Below are positions 35,567-44,163 of a stretch of DNA of 64,000 bases, piece by piece. Location: the NCBI GenBank assembly GCA_001544595.2, contig FCOH02000029.1, forward strand, positions 1 to 64,000, given 5' to 3'. The notes beneath the pieces are model-generated. The model ran no database searches and was not told the origin of the DNA. It saw only the letters and a program-made list of their open reading frames with translations. Origin of the DNA: Caballeronia peredens (GTDB lineage Bacteria > Pseudomonadota > Gammaproteobacteria > Burkholderiales > Burkholderiaceae). A program made the translations under genes and the position numbers. How positions within the stretch are numbered: the stretch's first letter is position 1; each line of letters opens with the position of its first letter.

Positions 35567-35986
35567 ATGAGCATTCCGCCGTTCCATCTCGCGTTCCCCG
35601 TTCACAGTCTCGCCGCCGCCCGCGAGTTTTATGGCGAACTGCTCGGCTGCCCGGAAGGCCGCAGTTCGGACGCCTGGATCGATTTCGATTTCTACGGGCA
35701 TCAGATCGTCGCGCATCTCGCGCCCGAGGAAGCCGGGCATCGTTCGACGAGCGCCGTCGACGGTCATGCGGTGCCGGTGCGTCACTTCGGCGTCGTGCTG
35801 TCGATTCCGCAATGGGAAGAGCTGGCCGCGAAGCTCGCCGCCGCGGGCACGCGCTTCATCATCGAGCCGCATGTGCGCTTCAAGGGCGAAGTCGGCGAGC
35901 AGGCGACCATGTTCTTCCTCGACCCGTCGGGCAATGCCGTCGAAATCAAGGCATTCGCCGACATGTCGTCGCTGTTTGCTAAGTAA
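35567..35986 (+). CDS. VOC-family (glyoxalase/dioxygenase-fold) protein
   Basis: Protein of 139 residues made of two beta-alpha-beta-beta-beta halves. His8 in PFHLAFPV, the acidic residues of WIDFDFYGHQ, His99-region VRHFGVVL and the late glutamate in FLDPSGNAVEIKAF supply the metal-ligand pattern of glyoxalase I-like enzymes. The reaction (isomerase, dioxygenase or drug binding) cannot be deduced. A divergent LysR regulator suggests substrate induction. A hairpin follows the stop. Confidence 0.88.
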   Translation: MSIPPFHLAFPVHSLAAAREFYGELLGCPEGRSSDAWIDFDFYGHQIVAHLAPEEAGHRSTSAVDGHAVPVRHFGVVLSIPQWEELAAKLAAAGTRFIIEPHVRFKGEVGEQATMFFLDPSGNAVEIKAFADMSSLFAK

Positions 35987-35996
35987 CGCGGCGGGC

Positions 35997-36016
35997 AAAA
36001 GCGGCGCTCCGCTTTC
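35997..36016 (+). terminator. Probable terminator after the VOC gene
   Basis: AAAGCGG (35998-36004) pairs with CCGCTTT (36009-36015) around a four-base loop, with T residues at the 3' side. It starts 11 bases after the stop of the VOC gene. The stem is short, so confidence is moderate. Confidence 0.5.
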
Positions 36017-36100
36017 GCTTGCATGACGCGCGCCCGACGGATCGTTTCCAATATAGAATCCGCCGGGCGCGCGCCGTGCGCGACATCGGAGATAACAAGA

Positions 36101-37663
36101 ATGAGGCCATCAGAAGGACGCCGCCGTTTTCTCGGCGCGGCGCTGTGCAGCACAATCGCCGCTTGCGGCGGTTCCGATTCCGAAGACTCGAACGCCGCCA
36201 CTTCATCCGGCAACGCGCAGCCCGGCCCCGTGCCGGATTCGCAGATCAACGCGGCGCTCGCGCAACTCGACTCCCTCGCCAATAACCTGCTCGCGAGCAC
36301 CGGCGTGCCCGGCATGGCCGTCGCGGTCGTGCGCGGCACGCAGACGGTCTACGCCAAGGGCTTCGGCACGCGGCTCGTCGGCTCGGGACAAGCCGTCGAT
36401 GCGGATACCGTGTTCCAGTTGGCGTCGGTGTCGAAATCGGTCGGCGCGGCGGTCGTGGCGCATCAGGTCGGCAGCGGCGGCATCGCGTGGAACACGACCA
36501 TCCGCACGCATCTGCCGTGGTTCACGCTGTCCGACGAAAAAGTGAGCGCGGCCGTGACCATCGGCGATCTCTACTCGCATCAGTCCGGCCTGCCCGATCA
36601 CGCGGGCGACACGCTCGAAGACATGGGCTACGGGCGCATGGAAGGTCTGCAAAGACTGCGCTATCTGCCGCTGCATCCGTTTCGTCATTCGTACTTCTAT
36701 ACGAATTTCGGGCTGACGGCGGCGGCGCAAGCCGTGGCGACGGCCGCGGGCATCGACTGGGAAACGCTCTCCGACAACGTGCTGTATAAACCGCTCGGCA
36801 TGACGAGCACGAGTTCGCGTTACGCGGATTTCGCCGCGCGTCCGAATCGCGCGCTCGGTCACGTGAAAGTGGGCGGCAAGTGGGTGCAGGGCGCGGGCAC
36901 GATGCCCGATGCGCAAACGCCGGCGGGCGGCGTGAGTTCATCGGTCAACGACATGGCGAAGTGGCTCGCGATGATGCTCGGCACGGGCGTATTCAACGGC
37001 AAGCGCATCGTCGATGCGACCGCGCTCAATGCCGCGATCACCGCGCAGGTGCAAAGCACGCCGCCCGGCGACGGCAGTCCCGCGGGCTTTTACGGCTACG
37101 GCTTCAACGTGGGCCAGACGAGTGCGGGACGGCAATCGTACAGCCACTCAGGCGCGTTCGCGCTGGGCGCGGCGACCAACTTCATGGTCGTGCCGTCGAC
37201 CAATCTCGCGATCGTCACGTTGACGAACGCCTTTCCGATCGGCGTGGCGGAGGCGCTGAACCAGCAGTTCTTCGACATCGTGCAATACGGTTCGATTCAG
37301 CGCGACTGGTTCAAGCTCTACAGCGACGGGCTGGCACCGCTCGCGAAGCCGGCCGGCTCGCTCGTGGGCGCGACGCCGCCCGTTTCTCCGCTGCCCGCGC
37401 GGGCGCTGTCCACGTACACCGGCACCTACAAGAACGACTACTTCGGGCCGATCCAGGTCGTCGATCAGGGTGGCGCGCTTGCCATCATCATCGGGCCGCG
37501 TCCGCTGACCCTGAAACTTTCGCACTGGGACGGCGATATCTTCACGTTCACGCTCGTCGATGAAAACGCGAATCCGGGCACCATCTCGAAGGCGTCGTTT
37601 TCCAGCGACCGCGTGAACCTCGAGTATTACGACGCGGATGGTCTCGGCACCTTCGTGCGCTGA
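36101..37663 (+). CDS. Lipoprotein serine hydrolase of the beta-lactamase/PBP4* family
   Basis: Protein of 520 residues from the ATG at 36101 (MRPSEGRRRFLG). The N-terminus is a lipoprotein signal with IAAC, lipidated Cys22. The serine beta-lactamase-like domain (about 50-400) has SxxK as Ser109-Val-Ser-Lys112, YxN as Tyr200-Thr-Asn202 and HSG in YSHSGAF, the complete catalytic set of class C/esterase EstB-like enzymes. A C-terminal domain (about 420-518) resembles DUF3471. Likely a peptidase or esterase at the envelope; hydrolysis of beta-lactams is possible but not implied. A strong terminator follows. Confidence 0.9.
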   Translation: MRPSEGRRRFLGAALCSTIAACGGSDSEDSNAATSSGNAQPGPVPDSQINAALAQLDSLANNLLASTGVPGMAVAVVRGTQTVYAKGFGTRLVGSGQAVDADTVFQLASVSKSVGAAVVAHQVGSGGIAWNTTIRTHLPWFTLSDEKVSAAVTIGDLYSHQSGLPDHAGDTLEDMGYGRMEGLQRLRYLPLHPFRHSYFYTNFGLTAAAQAVATAAGIDWETLSDNVLYKPLGMTSTSSRYADFAARPNRALGHVKVGGKWVQGAGTMPDAQTPAGGVSSSVNDMAKWLAMMLGTGVFNGKRIVDATALNAAITAQVQSTPPGDGSPAGFYGYGFNVGQTSAGRQSYSHSGAFALGAATNFMVVPSTNLAIVTLTNAFPIGVAEALNQQFFDIVQYGSIQRDWFKLYSDGLAPLAKPAGSLVGATPPVSPLPARALSTYTGTYKNDYFGPIQVVDQGGALAIIIGPRPLTLKLSHWDGDIFTFTLVDENANPGTISKASFSSDRVNLEYYDADGLGTFVR

Positions 37664-37675
37664 CCGGAAAGCGAA

Positions 37676-37703
37676 ACGGGACGCCGCGCGGGCGTCCCGT
37701 TTT
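37676..37703 (+). terminator. Strong rho-independent terminator (bidirectional use possible)
   Basis: A perfect ten-base stem ACGGGACGCC (37676-37685) pairs with GGCGTCCCGT (37691-37700), followed by TTT. It lies 12 bases after the serine hydrolase stop and just beyond the stop of the convergent minus-strand gene at 37733; AAA on the other side gives a short U-run in that direction too. Confidence 0.85.
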
Positions 37704-37732
37704 CAGTTGCATCGATAGCATCGATAGCGGCG

Positions 37733-38005
37733 TTACTTGCCCGAGCCGCTCGCGCTCACGGGCGCGCCCGGACCGCTCGGCGTCGCGGTGCCGCCGGGCG
37801 CGGTGGACGGGCCCGAGTTCATCGAGCTCGTGTGCGCCTTCTTCGAATGCGCCGTCTTGTGCGCAGACGACTTCGCGCCATGCGTGGTCGTCTGCGCGTT
37901 GTCGCCTGCCTGAAGGCCCGTGGTCGAGCTCGGCGGATTGTCCTGTGCGAAAGCGGAAGCACAGACCAGTGCGAATGCGCCGGCCGAGAGAGCGATACGT
38001 TTCAT
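37733..38005 (-). CDS. Small exported Ala/Ser/Thr/His-rich protein
   Basis: Protein of 90 residues from the ATG at 38005 (MKRIALSAGAFAL), with AGGAGC upstream. It has a classical signal peptide cleaved after AFA (about residue 20). The mature part is low-complexity, with HGAKSSAHKTAHSKKAHTSS and a Gly/Pro/Ser tail. Similar small periplasmic proteins are common in Burkholderiaceae; the function is unknown. Monocistronic between two terminators/gene ends. Confidence 0.7.
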   Translation of the reverse strand: MKRIALSAGAFALVCASAFAQDNPPSSTTGLQAGDNAQTTTHGAKSSAHKTAHSKKAHTSSMNSGPSTAPGGTATPSGPGAPVSASGSGK

Positions 38006-38150
38006 GTCGAAAGCTCCTGTTTGCGGTATGCGAAATGCGCTACATGCGGCGGGTTCTGCCTGCACGAAACGATTCAGCACGCGACATGCCACGGTCTGAC
38101 GATCGGCAAACACGAACCCGCCTCAAACACGGCGTTTTCGTCACTGACGT

Positions 38151-39689
38151 TCAGGTCCTGAACACGGCGACTGCGCGCTTCAGTTCTTCGGCCTGAACCG
38201 CGAGCGCCGATGCGGCGGCCGTCGCCTGCTCGACGAGCGCGGCGTTCTGCTGCGTGACCGCGTCCATCTGTGTGATCGCGACGCCGACCTGCTCGATGCC
38301 CTGCGTCTGCTGCGACGACGCCGACGAAATCTCGTTCATGATGTCGGTCACGCGCGTGACGGACGTCAGGATCTGCTTCATCGTGTCGCCGGATTGCTGC
38401 GCGAGATCCTGCCCCGCAGTCACGTTGGTCACCGATTCGTCGATCAGCGTCTTCACGTCCTTGGCCGCCGCCGCGCAGCGTTGCGCGAGCGCTCGCACTT
38501 CCGATGCGACCACCGCGAAGCCGCGGCCGTGCTCGCCCGCGCGCGCCGCTTCGACGGCGGCGTTGAGCGCGAGAATGTTGGTCTGGAACGCGATGCCCTC
38601 GATCACGCCGATGATGTCGACGATCTTTTCCGAGCTGCCCGCGATCTTGTCCATCGTTGCGACGACGCCGAGCACGACGCCGCTGCCGCTTTCCACCGTC
38701 GACGACGCGCTCGCCGCCAGCTGGCTCGCCTGCCCCGCGTTGTCGGAATTCAGACGCACGGTCGACGTGAGTTCTTCCATGCTCGATGCCGTTTCCGCGA
38801 GCGACGCCGCCTGCTCTTCCGTGCGCGACGAAAGATCGTGGTGTCCGTCCGCAATTTCGCGCGATGCGGCGGTGATGCCGTCGGCGACGAGCTTGATCTG
38901 CGCGATCGTGTGCGTGAGGCGCGACTGCATCGTGTGCATCGAATGCATGAGGCTCGAATCGTCGCCGCTCGCGACGTGGACCGGCTCGGCGAGATCGCCC
39001 GCCGCGATGCGCTGACAGACGATCGCCACATCGCGCGGATCGCCGCCGATGCTCTTCAGCACGCCGCGAATGATGAGCACCATCGCGAGCGTCAGCGCCG
39101 CGCCGATCGCGCCGACGAGCAGCAGCGACTTCAGCACGATCGCGTGAAAGGCCGCGTCGATGTCGTCGACATAGGCGCCCGTGTAGACGTGCCAGTCCCA
39201 CTCGCGCACGTAGTCGCCGTAGGTGATCTTGGGCAGCGGCTCCTGCTCGCCGGGCTTCGGATACAGATAGGTCGTGATGTGCGAGCCGTCGAGACCGTGC
39301 TTCACGATTTCGCCGGTGAAGTGCTTGCCGGTGCTGTCGACGAAATCGTTGATCTTGTTCTCCGTGTCCGGACGCACGGGATTCAGGATCTGAAACAGCT
39401 TCGAATCGAGGATGCCGAGATAGCCGCTCGTGCCGTAACGGATCGCGCGCACGCTCGCGATGGCGAGCTTCTTCGCGTCTTCCTCGGACAGCGCGCCACT
39501 TTGCGCTTGCTTCACATAGAACCTGACGACGCTCGTCGCCGACTGAACCTGTTCGGCAAGGGCGCCCTGACGGTTCTGCATCAGCGAGTGTTTCGTGGAT
39601 ACCGCGTTGAGCACGCACAGGAGAATCAGACTGAGCCATACGAAGCCCACGGTGCTCATGAGCTTGGTCTTGAAGGAGAGTTTTTTCAC
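38151..39689 (-). CDS. Methyl-accepting chemotaxis protein with periplasmic sCache_2 domain
   Basis: Protein of 512 residues from a GTG at 39689 (VKKLSFKTKLMST). A frame extends upstream to 39899, but that lies inside the terminator of the preceding gene, so the later start is preferred; ATG at 39659 is another option. A membrane segment near the N-terminus is followed by an extracytoplasmic single-Cache domain (about residues 40-185, with RAIRYGTSGYLGILD and YVREWDWHVYTGAYVDD), a second membrane segment (about 190-210), HAMP, and a signalling domain whose hairpin tip contains IAFQTNILALNAAVEAARAG. It feeds the CheA/CheW pathway; sCache_2 domains often bind small carboxylates. No C-terminal CheR-binding pentapeptide is evident. 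Confidence 0.92.
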   Translation of the reverse strand: MKKLSFKTKLMSTVGFVWLSLILLCVLNAVSTKHSLMQNRQGALAEQVQSATSVVRFYVKQAQSGALSEEDAKKLAIASVRAIRYGTSGYLGILDSKLFQILNPVRPDTENKINDFVDSTGKHFTGEIVKHGLDGSHITTYLYPKPGEQEPLPKITYGDYVREWDWHVYTGAYVDDIDAAFHAIVLKSLLLVGAIGAALTLAMVLIIRGVLKSIGGDPRDVAIVCQRIAAGDLAEPVHVASGDDSSLMHSMHTMQSRLTHTIAQIKLVADGITAASREIADGHHDLSSRTEEQAASLAETASSMEELTSTVRLNSDNAGQASQLAASASSTVESGSGVVLGVVATMDKIAGSSEKIVDIIGVIEGIAFQTNILALNAAVEAARAGEHGRGFAVVASEVRALAQRCAAAAKDVKTLIDESVTNVTAGQDLAQQSGDTMKQILTSVTRVTDIMNEISSASSQQTQGIEQVGVAITQMDAVTQQNAALVEQATAAASALAVQAEELKRAVAVFRT

Positions 39690-39861
39690 GATCTGGTTGA
39701 AGGGGCCGATGAATGCGCCGGGGACAGCGCTCGTATGCGGCTTCGATTCGTGAGGCTTTTTACGTTTGCGCGCGCGGCTGCGACGCGGCTCCGAAATCGA
39801 AAGCTGCGTGCAATTTAACGGCAAGCCGATGGCGATCTTTAGACGCGCGCCGCCCGAAAGC

Positions 39862-39897
39862 AAATCGCCCCGCGCGATGCACATCACGCGGGGCGAC
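39862..39897 (-). terminator. Rho-independent terminator of the AAHS-type MFS gene
   Basis: ATCGCCCCGCG pairs with CGCGGGGCGA around a loop of about twelve bases. On the minus strand the stem is followed by TTTGCTTT. It lies 36 bases beyond the stop of the MFS gene at 39934 and upstream of the chemoreceptor start. Confidence 0.7.
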
Positions 39898-39933
39898 ACG
39901 TTACAGCAAGCCCTTACGGCAACACAGAGCGAA

Positions 39934-41298
39934 TCAGTGCCCGACCGGTCCCGTGGCCTTGAGATCCTTCGCCATGGCCGTCTGCGGATGCGCAGCCTGC
40001 TTGATCAGGAGCGCGACGGCCGAGATCAGGCCTGCCACCGCGATCGTCGCGAAGATGCCGCCGAAGCTGAAGTGCAAGCGGGTGAGTTCGGCGACGAGAA
40101 ACGATCCCGCGATGCCGCCGAAGCGCCCGATGCCGAGCATCCACGCGACGCCGGTGCCGCGCCCTTGCGTCGGATAGAACGCGGCAGCGAGCGCGGGCAT
40201 CGACGACTGCGCGGTGTTCATCAGCACGCCCGCGAGGAACACCACGAGCACGAGCAAGCCCACGTTGCCCACCGCCTGGCCGATCAGATACACGCTCACC
40301 GCGGTCAGCGCATAACACACGGCGATGATGCGGTTCGCGTTGAACTTGTCCATCAGCACGCCGCACAGCACCGCGCCGACGCCGCCCAGCGGGAACAACG
40401 CGGAGATCAGCGTCGCGGTTTGCGGGGCGAGGCCCGATTCTTTGAGCAGGATCGGCATCCAGTTGATCGATGCGTAGAAGATCACGAGGCCCATGAAATA
40501 CGTGATCCACAACATGACCGAGCCGACGATATACGAGCGCGACAGCACCACGCTCATGCCGCTCTGTCCGGCGACGGTGGGCGCCGCCTCGGTCATGAAG
40601 AACGAGCCGGCCTGCATCGCGTCCGACGAGATGCGCGCGAGCGTCGCGCGAATCTTCTCGACAGGTTTGGCCTTCGCCACCATATAGCGCACCGATTCCG
40701 GCAGCGTCGCGATGAGCAGCACCGACAGCACGAGCGGCGCGATGCCGCCCAGCAACAGCACGCTGCGCCAGCCGAAGTGCGGGATCATCCACGCGGCGAG
40801 AAAGCCGCCGAAAGCCGCGCCCAGCGGAAAACCGCAGAACATCAGATTGATGAGCGTAGCGCGACGGCCGTCGGGGCAGAACTCGCTCATCATCGTGACG
40901 GCGTTCGGCATCGCGGCGCCCAGTCCCAGACCCGTGACGAAGCGCAGCGCCGTCAGTTGCGTGATGTCCGCCGAGAACGACGACGCGAGACACGCGACGC
41001 CGAACAGCAGCACGGACGAAAGCAGCAGTGCGCGGCGGCCGAGCTTGTCCGACAGCGGCCCGGACAGCAGCGCGCCCGCGGCCAGCCCGAACAGCGCGGC
41101 GCTCAGGACCGGCGCGAGCGCCGGCCGGCTGATCTTCCATTCGGCGACGAGCGACGGCGCGATGAAGCCGATCGCGGCGGTATCGAATCCGTCCAGCAAC
41201 ACGATGAAGAAGCACATCGCGAAGATGAGCCACTGAAACGGCGAAAACGGATGCTCGTTGATGAACGTCTGTACGTTCACAGCAGGACTTCTACTCAC
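39934..41298 (-). CDS. MFS transporter, aromatic acid:H+ symporter (AAHS) family
   Basis: Protein of 454 residues; GTG start at 41298 with AAAGGGA eight bases before it. Twelve membrane segments. Segment 1 carries the LDGFDTAAIGFIAPSL motif whose Asp is needed in PcaK/BenK, loop 2-3 has GPLSDKLGRRALL, and the second half has VLCGVLMDKFNANRI. These identify the AAHS group that imports 4-hydroxybenzoate, protocatechuate, benzoate or related acids across the inner membrane. No aromatic catabolic genes flank it, so the substrate is undetermined. Its own terminator follows. Confidence 0.9.
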   Translation of the reverse strand: MSRSPAVNVQTFINEHPFSPFQWLIFAMCFFIVLLDGFDTAAIGFIAPSLVAEWKISRPALAPVLSAALFGLAAGALLSGPLSDKLGRRALLLSSVLLFGVACLASSFSADITQLTALRFVTGLGLGAAMPNAVTMMSEFCPDGRRATLINLMFCGFPLGAAFGGFLAAWMIPHFGWRSVLLLGGIAPLVLSVLLIATLPESVRYMVAKAKPVEKIRATLARISSDAMQAGSFFMTEAAPTVAGQSGMSVVLSRSYIVGSVMLWITYFMGLVIFYASINWMPILLKESGLAPQTATLISALFPLGGVGAVLCGVLMDKFNANRIIAVCYALTAVSVYLIGQAVGNVGLLVLVVFLAGVLMNTAQSSMPALAAAFYPTQGRGTGVAWMLGIGRFGGIAGSFLVAELTRLHFSFGGIFATIAVAGLISAVALLIKQAAHPQTAMAKDLKATGPVGH

Positions 41299-41394
41299 TT
41301 CATTCCCTTTCTAAAAGTAACCCGGTCGGAAAAGTTCGACAGACGAACACCGATTCACATAGCGAACACGCGTGTGAGGGTACTTAAGAAGCTT

Positions 41395-41435
41395 GCGCTT
41401 CGTCAACGCGGGCTTACCCGTGTATGACGAAGCGC
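41395..41435. repeat. Long inverted repeat between phnM and the MFS gene
   Basis: GCGCTTCGTC (41395-41404) is perfectly complementary to GACGAAGCGC (41426-41435). The 21-base interior includes CGGG and CCCG that can pair as an inner stem. It lies 41 bases past the phnM stop and about 100 upstream of the MFS start, so it could be a terminator-like hairpin for the phn operon or an operator. There is no U-tract. Confidence 0.5.
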
Positions 41436-41475
41436 TGACGTGTGGCTGTCGGGAAAGAAAATGAAGGGAAGCCGG

Positions 41476-42609
41476 TCAGGACACGCGCCGTCCCTCGCGA
41501 TACGTTTCGCGCGGCACGTACACGCCGTCCGCCGCGGCGACGCGCACGAAATCCGCGCGCAGACCGGTCGCGATGGCGCCGCGGTCCGTGAGCCCCGCCG
41601 CGTGCGCCGGCGCCCACGAAACGGTCGCGACCGCGCGCGGCAGCGACCAGCCCGCCTTCGCGACGAGATCGAACACGGCGATCAGCAAGCTCGACGGCAC
41701 GTAATCCGACGACAGAATGTCGAGCAGCCCTTCGCGCGCCAGATCGAGCGCCGCGACGTTGCCCGAGTGCGAGCCGCCGCGCACCACGTTCGGCGCGCCC
41801 ATGATCGTCGCGATGCCGTGAGCGCGCGCGGCGCGTGCGGCCTCGAGCGTGGTCGGAAACTCGGCGAGCGCGATGCCGTCGCGCGCCGCTTCCTCGACGT
41901 GCTCGACGAGCGTGTCGTCGTGACTCGCGAGCGAGATGTCGAGGCGCTTGCATCGCTCGACGATATCCGCGCGATGTTTCGCCGCGTAGCGCGCCTGATG
42001 CTCGGCCAGCTCGGCGAGAATCTTGTTCGCGTGTTCGTCGCTCCATTTGCCGTGACGCTCCTGATACTTGCGCCATTTCTCGTGGTCCTGCCATTGCCGC
42101 TGCCCCGGCGTGTGATCCATCACCGACGCCAGCCTGAAGAGCGGATGCGACGAAAGCGAATCGAACACTTCGACGACATCCGTCGTGCCCACTTCGCAAC
42201 GCAGATGCAGCAGGTGATCGGCGCGCAGCAGGCCGCGCCTCGCGAACTTGCCGATCGACTGTGCGCAACGCACCTGCAACTCGCGGCCGCGCACGCCGTC
42301 TTCGGGACGCGAACCGACGCCCAGCGCGTCGAACACCGTCGTGATGCCGGCGGCGGCCACTTGCGCATCGTGCACGATGATTGCGGCTTCGTGATTCCAC
42401 AGCACGCCCGGACGCGGCGCGAGATGCTTCTCGATGTTGTCCGTATGCAGCTCGACGAAGCCCGGCAACAGATAGTCGCCGTCCCAGTCATGTGCCTCGC
42501 GCGCGGACGTGTTGCCCGGCGCGATCTCCGCGATGAGTCCGTCCTGAATTCGCACGGTCCCCACGAAATCCTCGTCGCGCGTCACGATGCGCGCATTCTT
42601 GATCAGCAT
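41476..42609 (-). CDS. phnM: Ribose 1-methylphosphonate 5-triphosphate diphosphatase PhnM
   Basis: Protein of 377 residues. PhnM removes pyrophosphate from alpha-D-ribose 1-methylphosphonate 5-triphosphate, giving the substrate of the C-P lyase PhnJ. It is an amidohydrolase-fold enzyme: the metal motif GFVELHTDNIEKH near residue 52, LRCEVGTTD with a mid-chain ligand, SLASHDDTLVEHVEE and FPTTLEAARAARAHGIATIMGAPN are as in the family, with LLDILSSDYVPSSLL near the end. Last gene of phnGHIJKLM, overlapping phnL by seven bases. Confidence 0.95.
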   Translation of the reverse strand: MLIKNARIVTRDEDFVGTVRIQDGLIAEIAPGNTSAREAHDWDGDYLLPGFVELHTDNIEKHLAPRPGVLWNHEAAIIVHDAQVAAAGITTVFDALGVGSRPEDGVRGRELQVRCAQSIGKFARRGLLRADHLLHLRCEVGTTDVVEVFDSLSSHPLFRLASVMDHTPGQRQWQDHEKWRKYQERHGKWSDEHANKILAELAEHQARYAAKHRADIVERCKRLDISLASHDDTLVEHVEEAARDGIALAEFPTTLEAARAARAHGIATIMGAPNVVRGGSHSGNVAALDLAREGLLDILSSDYVPSSLLIAVFDLVAKAGWSLPRAVATVSWAPAHAAGLTDRGAIATGLRADFVRVAAADGVYVPRETYREGRRVS

Positions 42610-43382
42610 GTCTGCAACACTCCGGAATCGGTTTGAACGGCGGGTCGGTCACCCGCGGCGGCGGCGCTCGCGAGCCGCACGATGCGGGTCGCGACGCGCT
42701 CGCGCGTGTCTTCGTCGTGAAAGATGCCGACGATCGCGGCGCCGCGCTCGCGCGCCTCGACGATCAGATCGGCGACCACGTCGCGGTTCTCGGCATCGAG
42801 CGACGCGGTGGGTTCGTCGAGCAACAGAAGCGGATGCGCCGCGATCAGCCCGCGCGCGATGTTCACGCGCTGCTGCTCGCCGCCCGAAAACGTCGCGGGC
42901 GCGAGCGTCCACAGACGGCGCGGCACGTTGAGGCGTTCGAGCAGGACGCTCGCGCGTTCGCGTGCTTCGTCTTCATCCACGTTGCGCGACACCAGCGGCT
43001 CGGCCACGAGATCGAGCGACGACACCCGCGGAATTGCGCGCAGGAACTGGCTCACGTAGCCCATCGTCGTATTGCGCAGACGGAGAATCTCGTGCGGCGC
43101 GGCGTCCGTCAGCACGACATGGCGCGCGGTTTGGCTGTCGTCGCGAATCGCGATCGTGCCGCGCGTCGCCAGATAGTTGCCGTACATGCAACGCAGAAGC
43201 GTGCTCTTGCCCGCGCCCGAAGCGCCCGCGAGCACGACACATTCGCCGCGTTCGACATCGAGCGATACGCCCGACAATGCCGCGATGCGCGCCCCGCCCT
43301 GCTGATGCAGCGTGAAGGTCTTTTCGATGCCGCGTGCCTGCAACATCAGGCGGTCGTTGTCGACAAAGTGATTCATGGTCAT
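42603..43382 (-). CDS. phnL: C-P lyase ABC-type protein PhnL
   Basis: Protein of 259 residues. The ATG at 43382 (MTMNHFVDN) is preferred because GAGGTG lies six bases upstream; a GTG at 43391 is in frame. Walker A GASGAGKST, signature FSGGEQQRVNIARGL, Walker B LLLLDEPTASLD and the IFHDEDTRE switch are present. PhnL is needed with PhnG, H and I for coupling phosphonate to ATP-derived ribose triphosphate, and can bind the PhnGHIJK core. It overlaps phnM by seven bases and lies ten bases after phnK. Confidence 0.95.
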   Translation of the reverse strand: MTMNHFVDNDRLMLQARGIEKTFTLHQQGGARIAALSGVSLDVERGECVVLAGASGAGKSTLLRCMYGNYLATRGTIAIRDDSQTARHVVLTDAAPHEILRLRNTTMGYVSQFLRAIPRVSSLDLVAEPLVSRNVDEDEARERASVLLERLNVPRRLWTLAPATFSGGEQQRVNIARGLIAAHPLLLLDEPTASLDAENRDVVADLIVEARERGAAIVGIFHDEDTRERVATRIVRLASAAAAGDRPAVQTDSGVLQTC

Positions 43383-43392
43383 GTCTCGCACC

Positions 43393-44163
43393 TCAAACGG
43401 GCAGCACGGACGCGACGAGCGTCTGCGTATAGGGATGTTGCGGATCGTCGAGCACCTGATCCGTGAGGCCGCTCTCGACGACGCGCCCGTCCTTCATCAC
43501 CATCAGCCGATGCGCGAGCAGGCGCGCCACGCCGATATCGTGCGTGACGATCACCGCCGCGAGATGCAGCTTGCTCGTCAGCGTGCGCAGCAGGTCGAGC
43601 AGCCGCGCCTGCACGGAGACGTCGAGGCCGGCGGTAGGTTCGTCCATGAACACGAGGCGCGGGCCCGTCACCAGATTACGCGCGATCTGCAGACGCTGTT
43701 GCATGCCGCCCGAAAACGCGGAAGGCAATTCGTCGATGCGTGCCGCGTCCAGTTCGACGCGGTTCATCCAGTCGGCCGCCGTTTCGCGCAGGCGTCCATA
43801 GTGGCGCGCGCCGATCGCCATCAGCGGCTCGCCGATGTTCGCGCCCGCCGATACGTTGCGCCGCAGGCCGTCGCGCGCGTTCTGATGCACGAAGCCCCAT
43901 TCGGTGCGCGCGAGGAGCCGCCTGCGCGGCTCGGCGAGCGTCAGCAGATCGAGCGTTTCGCCTTCGCGCGTGGTGTAGGCAAGCGCGCCGCCGTCGATGC
44001 CGCTGCGCAAGGCAAGCGCGTTCAGCAACGTCGACTTGCCCGATCCCGATTCGCCGACGATACACAGCACTTCGCCCGGACGGACATCGAGATCGACATC
44101 GACGCAACCGCCGCGTCCGTCGTAACGCTTCGTGAGGCGCGTCGCTTTCAGGAGTGCGTTCAT
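43393..44163 (-). CDS. phnK: C-P lyase ABC-type protein PhnK
   Basis: Protein of 256 residues from the ATG at 44163 (MNALLKATRLTKRYDG), overlapping phnJ by four bases. Walker A GESGSGKST, a long Q-loop ARTEWGFVHQNARDGLR typical of PhnK, signature FSGGMQQRLQIARNL, Walker B LVFMDEPTAGLD and VTHDIGVARLLAH are complete. PhnK docks on the PhnJ subunit of the PhnGHIJ core as an ATPase dimer with a role in the reaction cycle. Despite the importer-like fold it is not a transporter component. Confidence 0.95.
   Translation of the reverse strand: MNALLKATRLTKRYDGRGGCVDVDLDVRPGEVLCIVGESGSGKSTLLNALALRSGIDGGALAYTTREGETLDLLTLAEPRRRLLARTEWGFVHQNARDGLRRNVSAGANIGEPLMAIGARHYGRLRETAADWMNRVELDAARIDELPSAFSGGMQQRLQIARNLVTGPRLVFMDEPTAGLDVSVQARLLDLLRTLTSKLHLAAVIVTHDIGVARLLAHRLMVMKDGRVVESGLTDQVLDDPQHPYTQTLVASVLPV

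Noticed and set aside
39690..39899. N-terminal extension of the chemoreceptor to 39899
   Set aside because: The extension starts inside the terminator of the upstream gene and has no internal ATG or membrane character.
39766..41427. A 553-codon plus-strand frame opposite the AAHS transporter
   Set aside because: Arg/His/Glu-rich antisense shadow; it also runs through a terminator hairpin.
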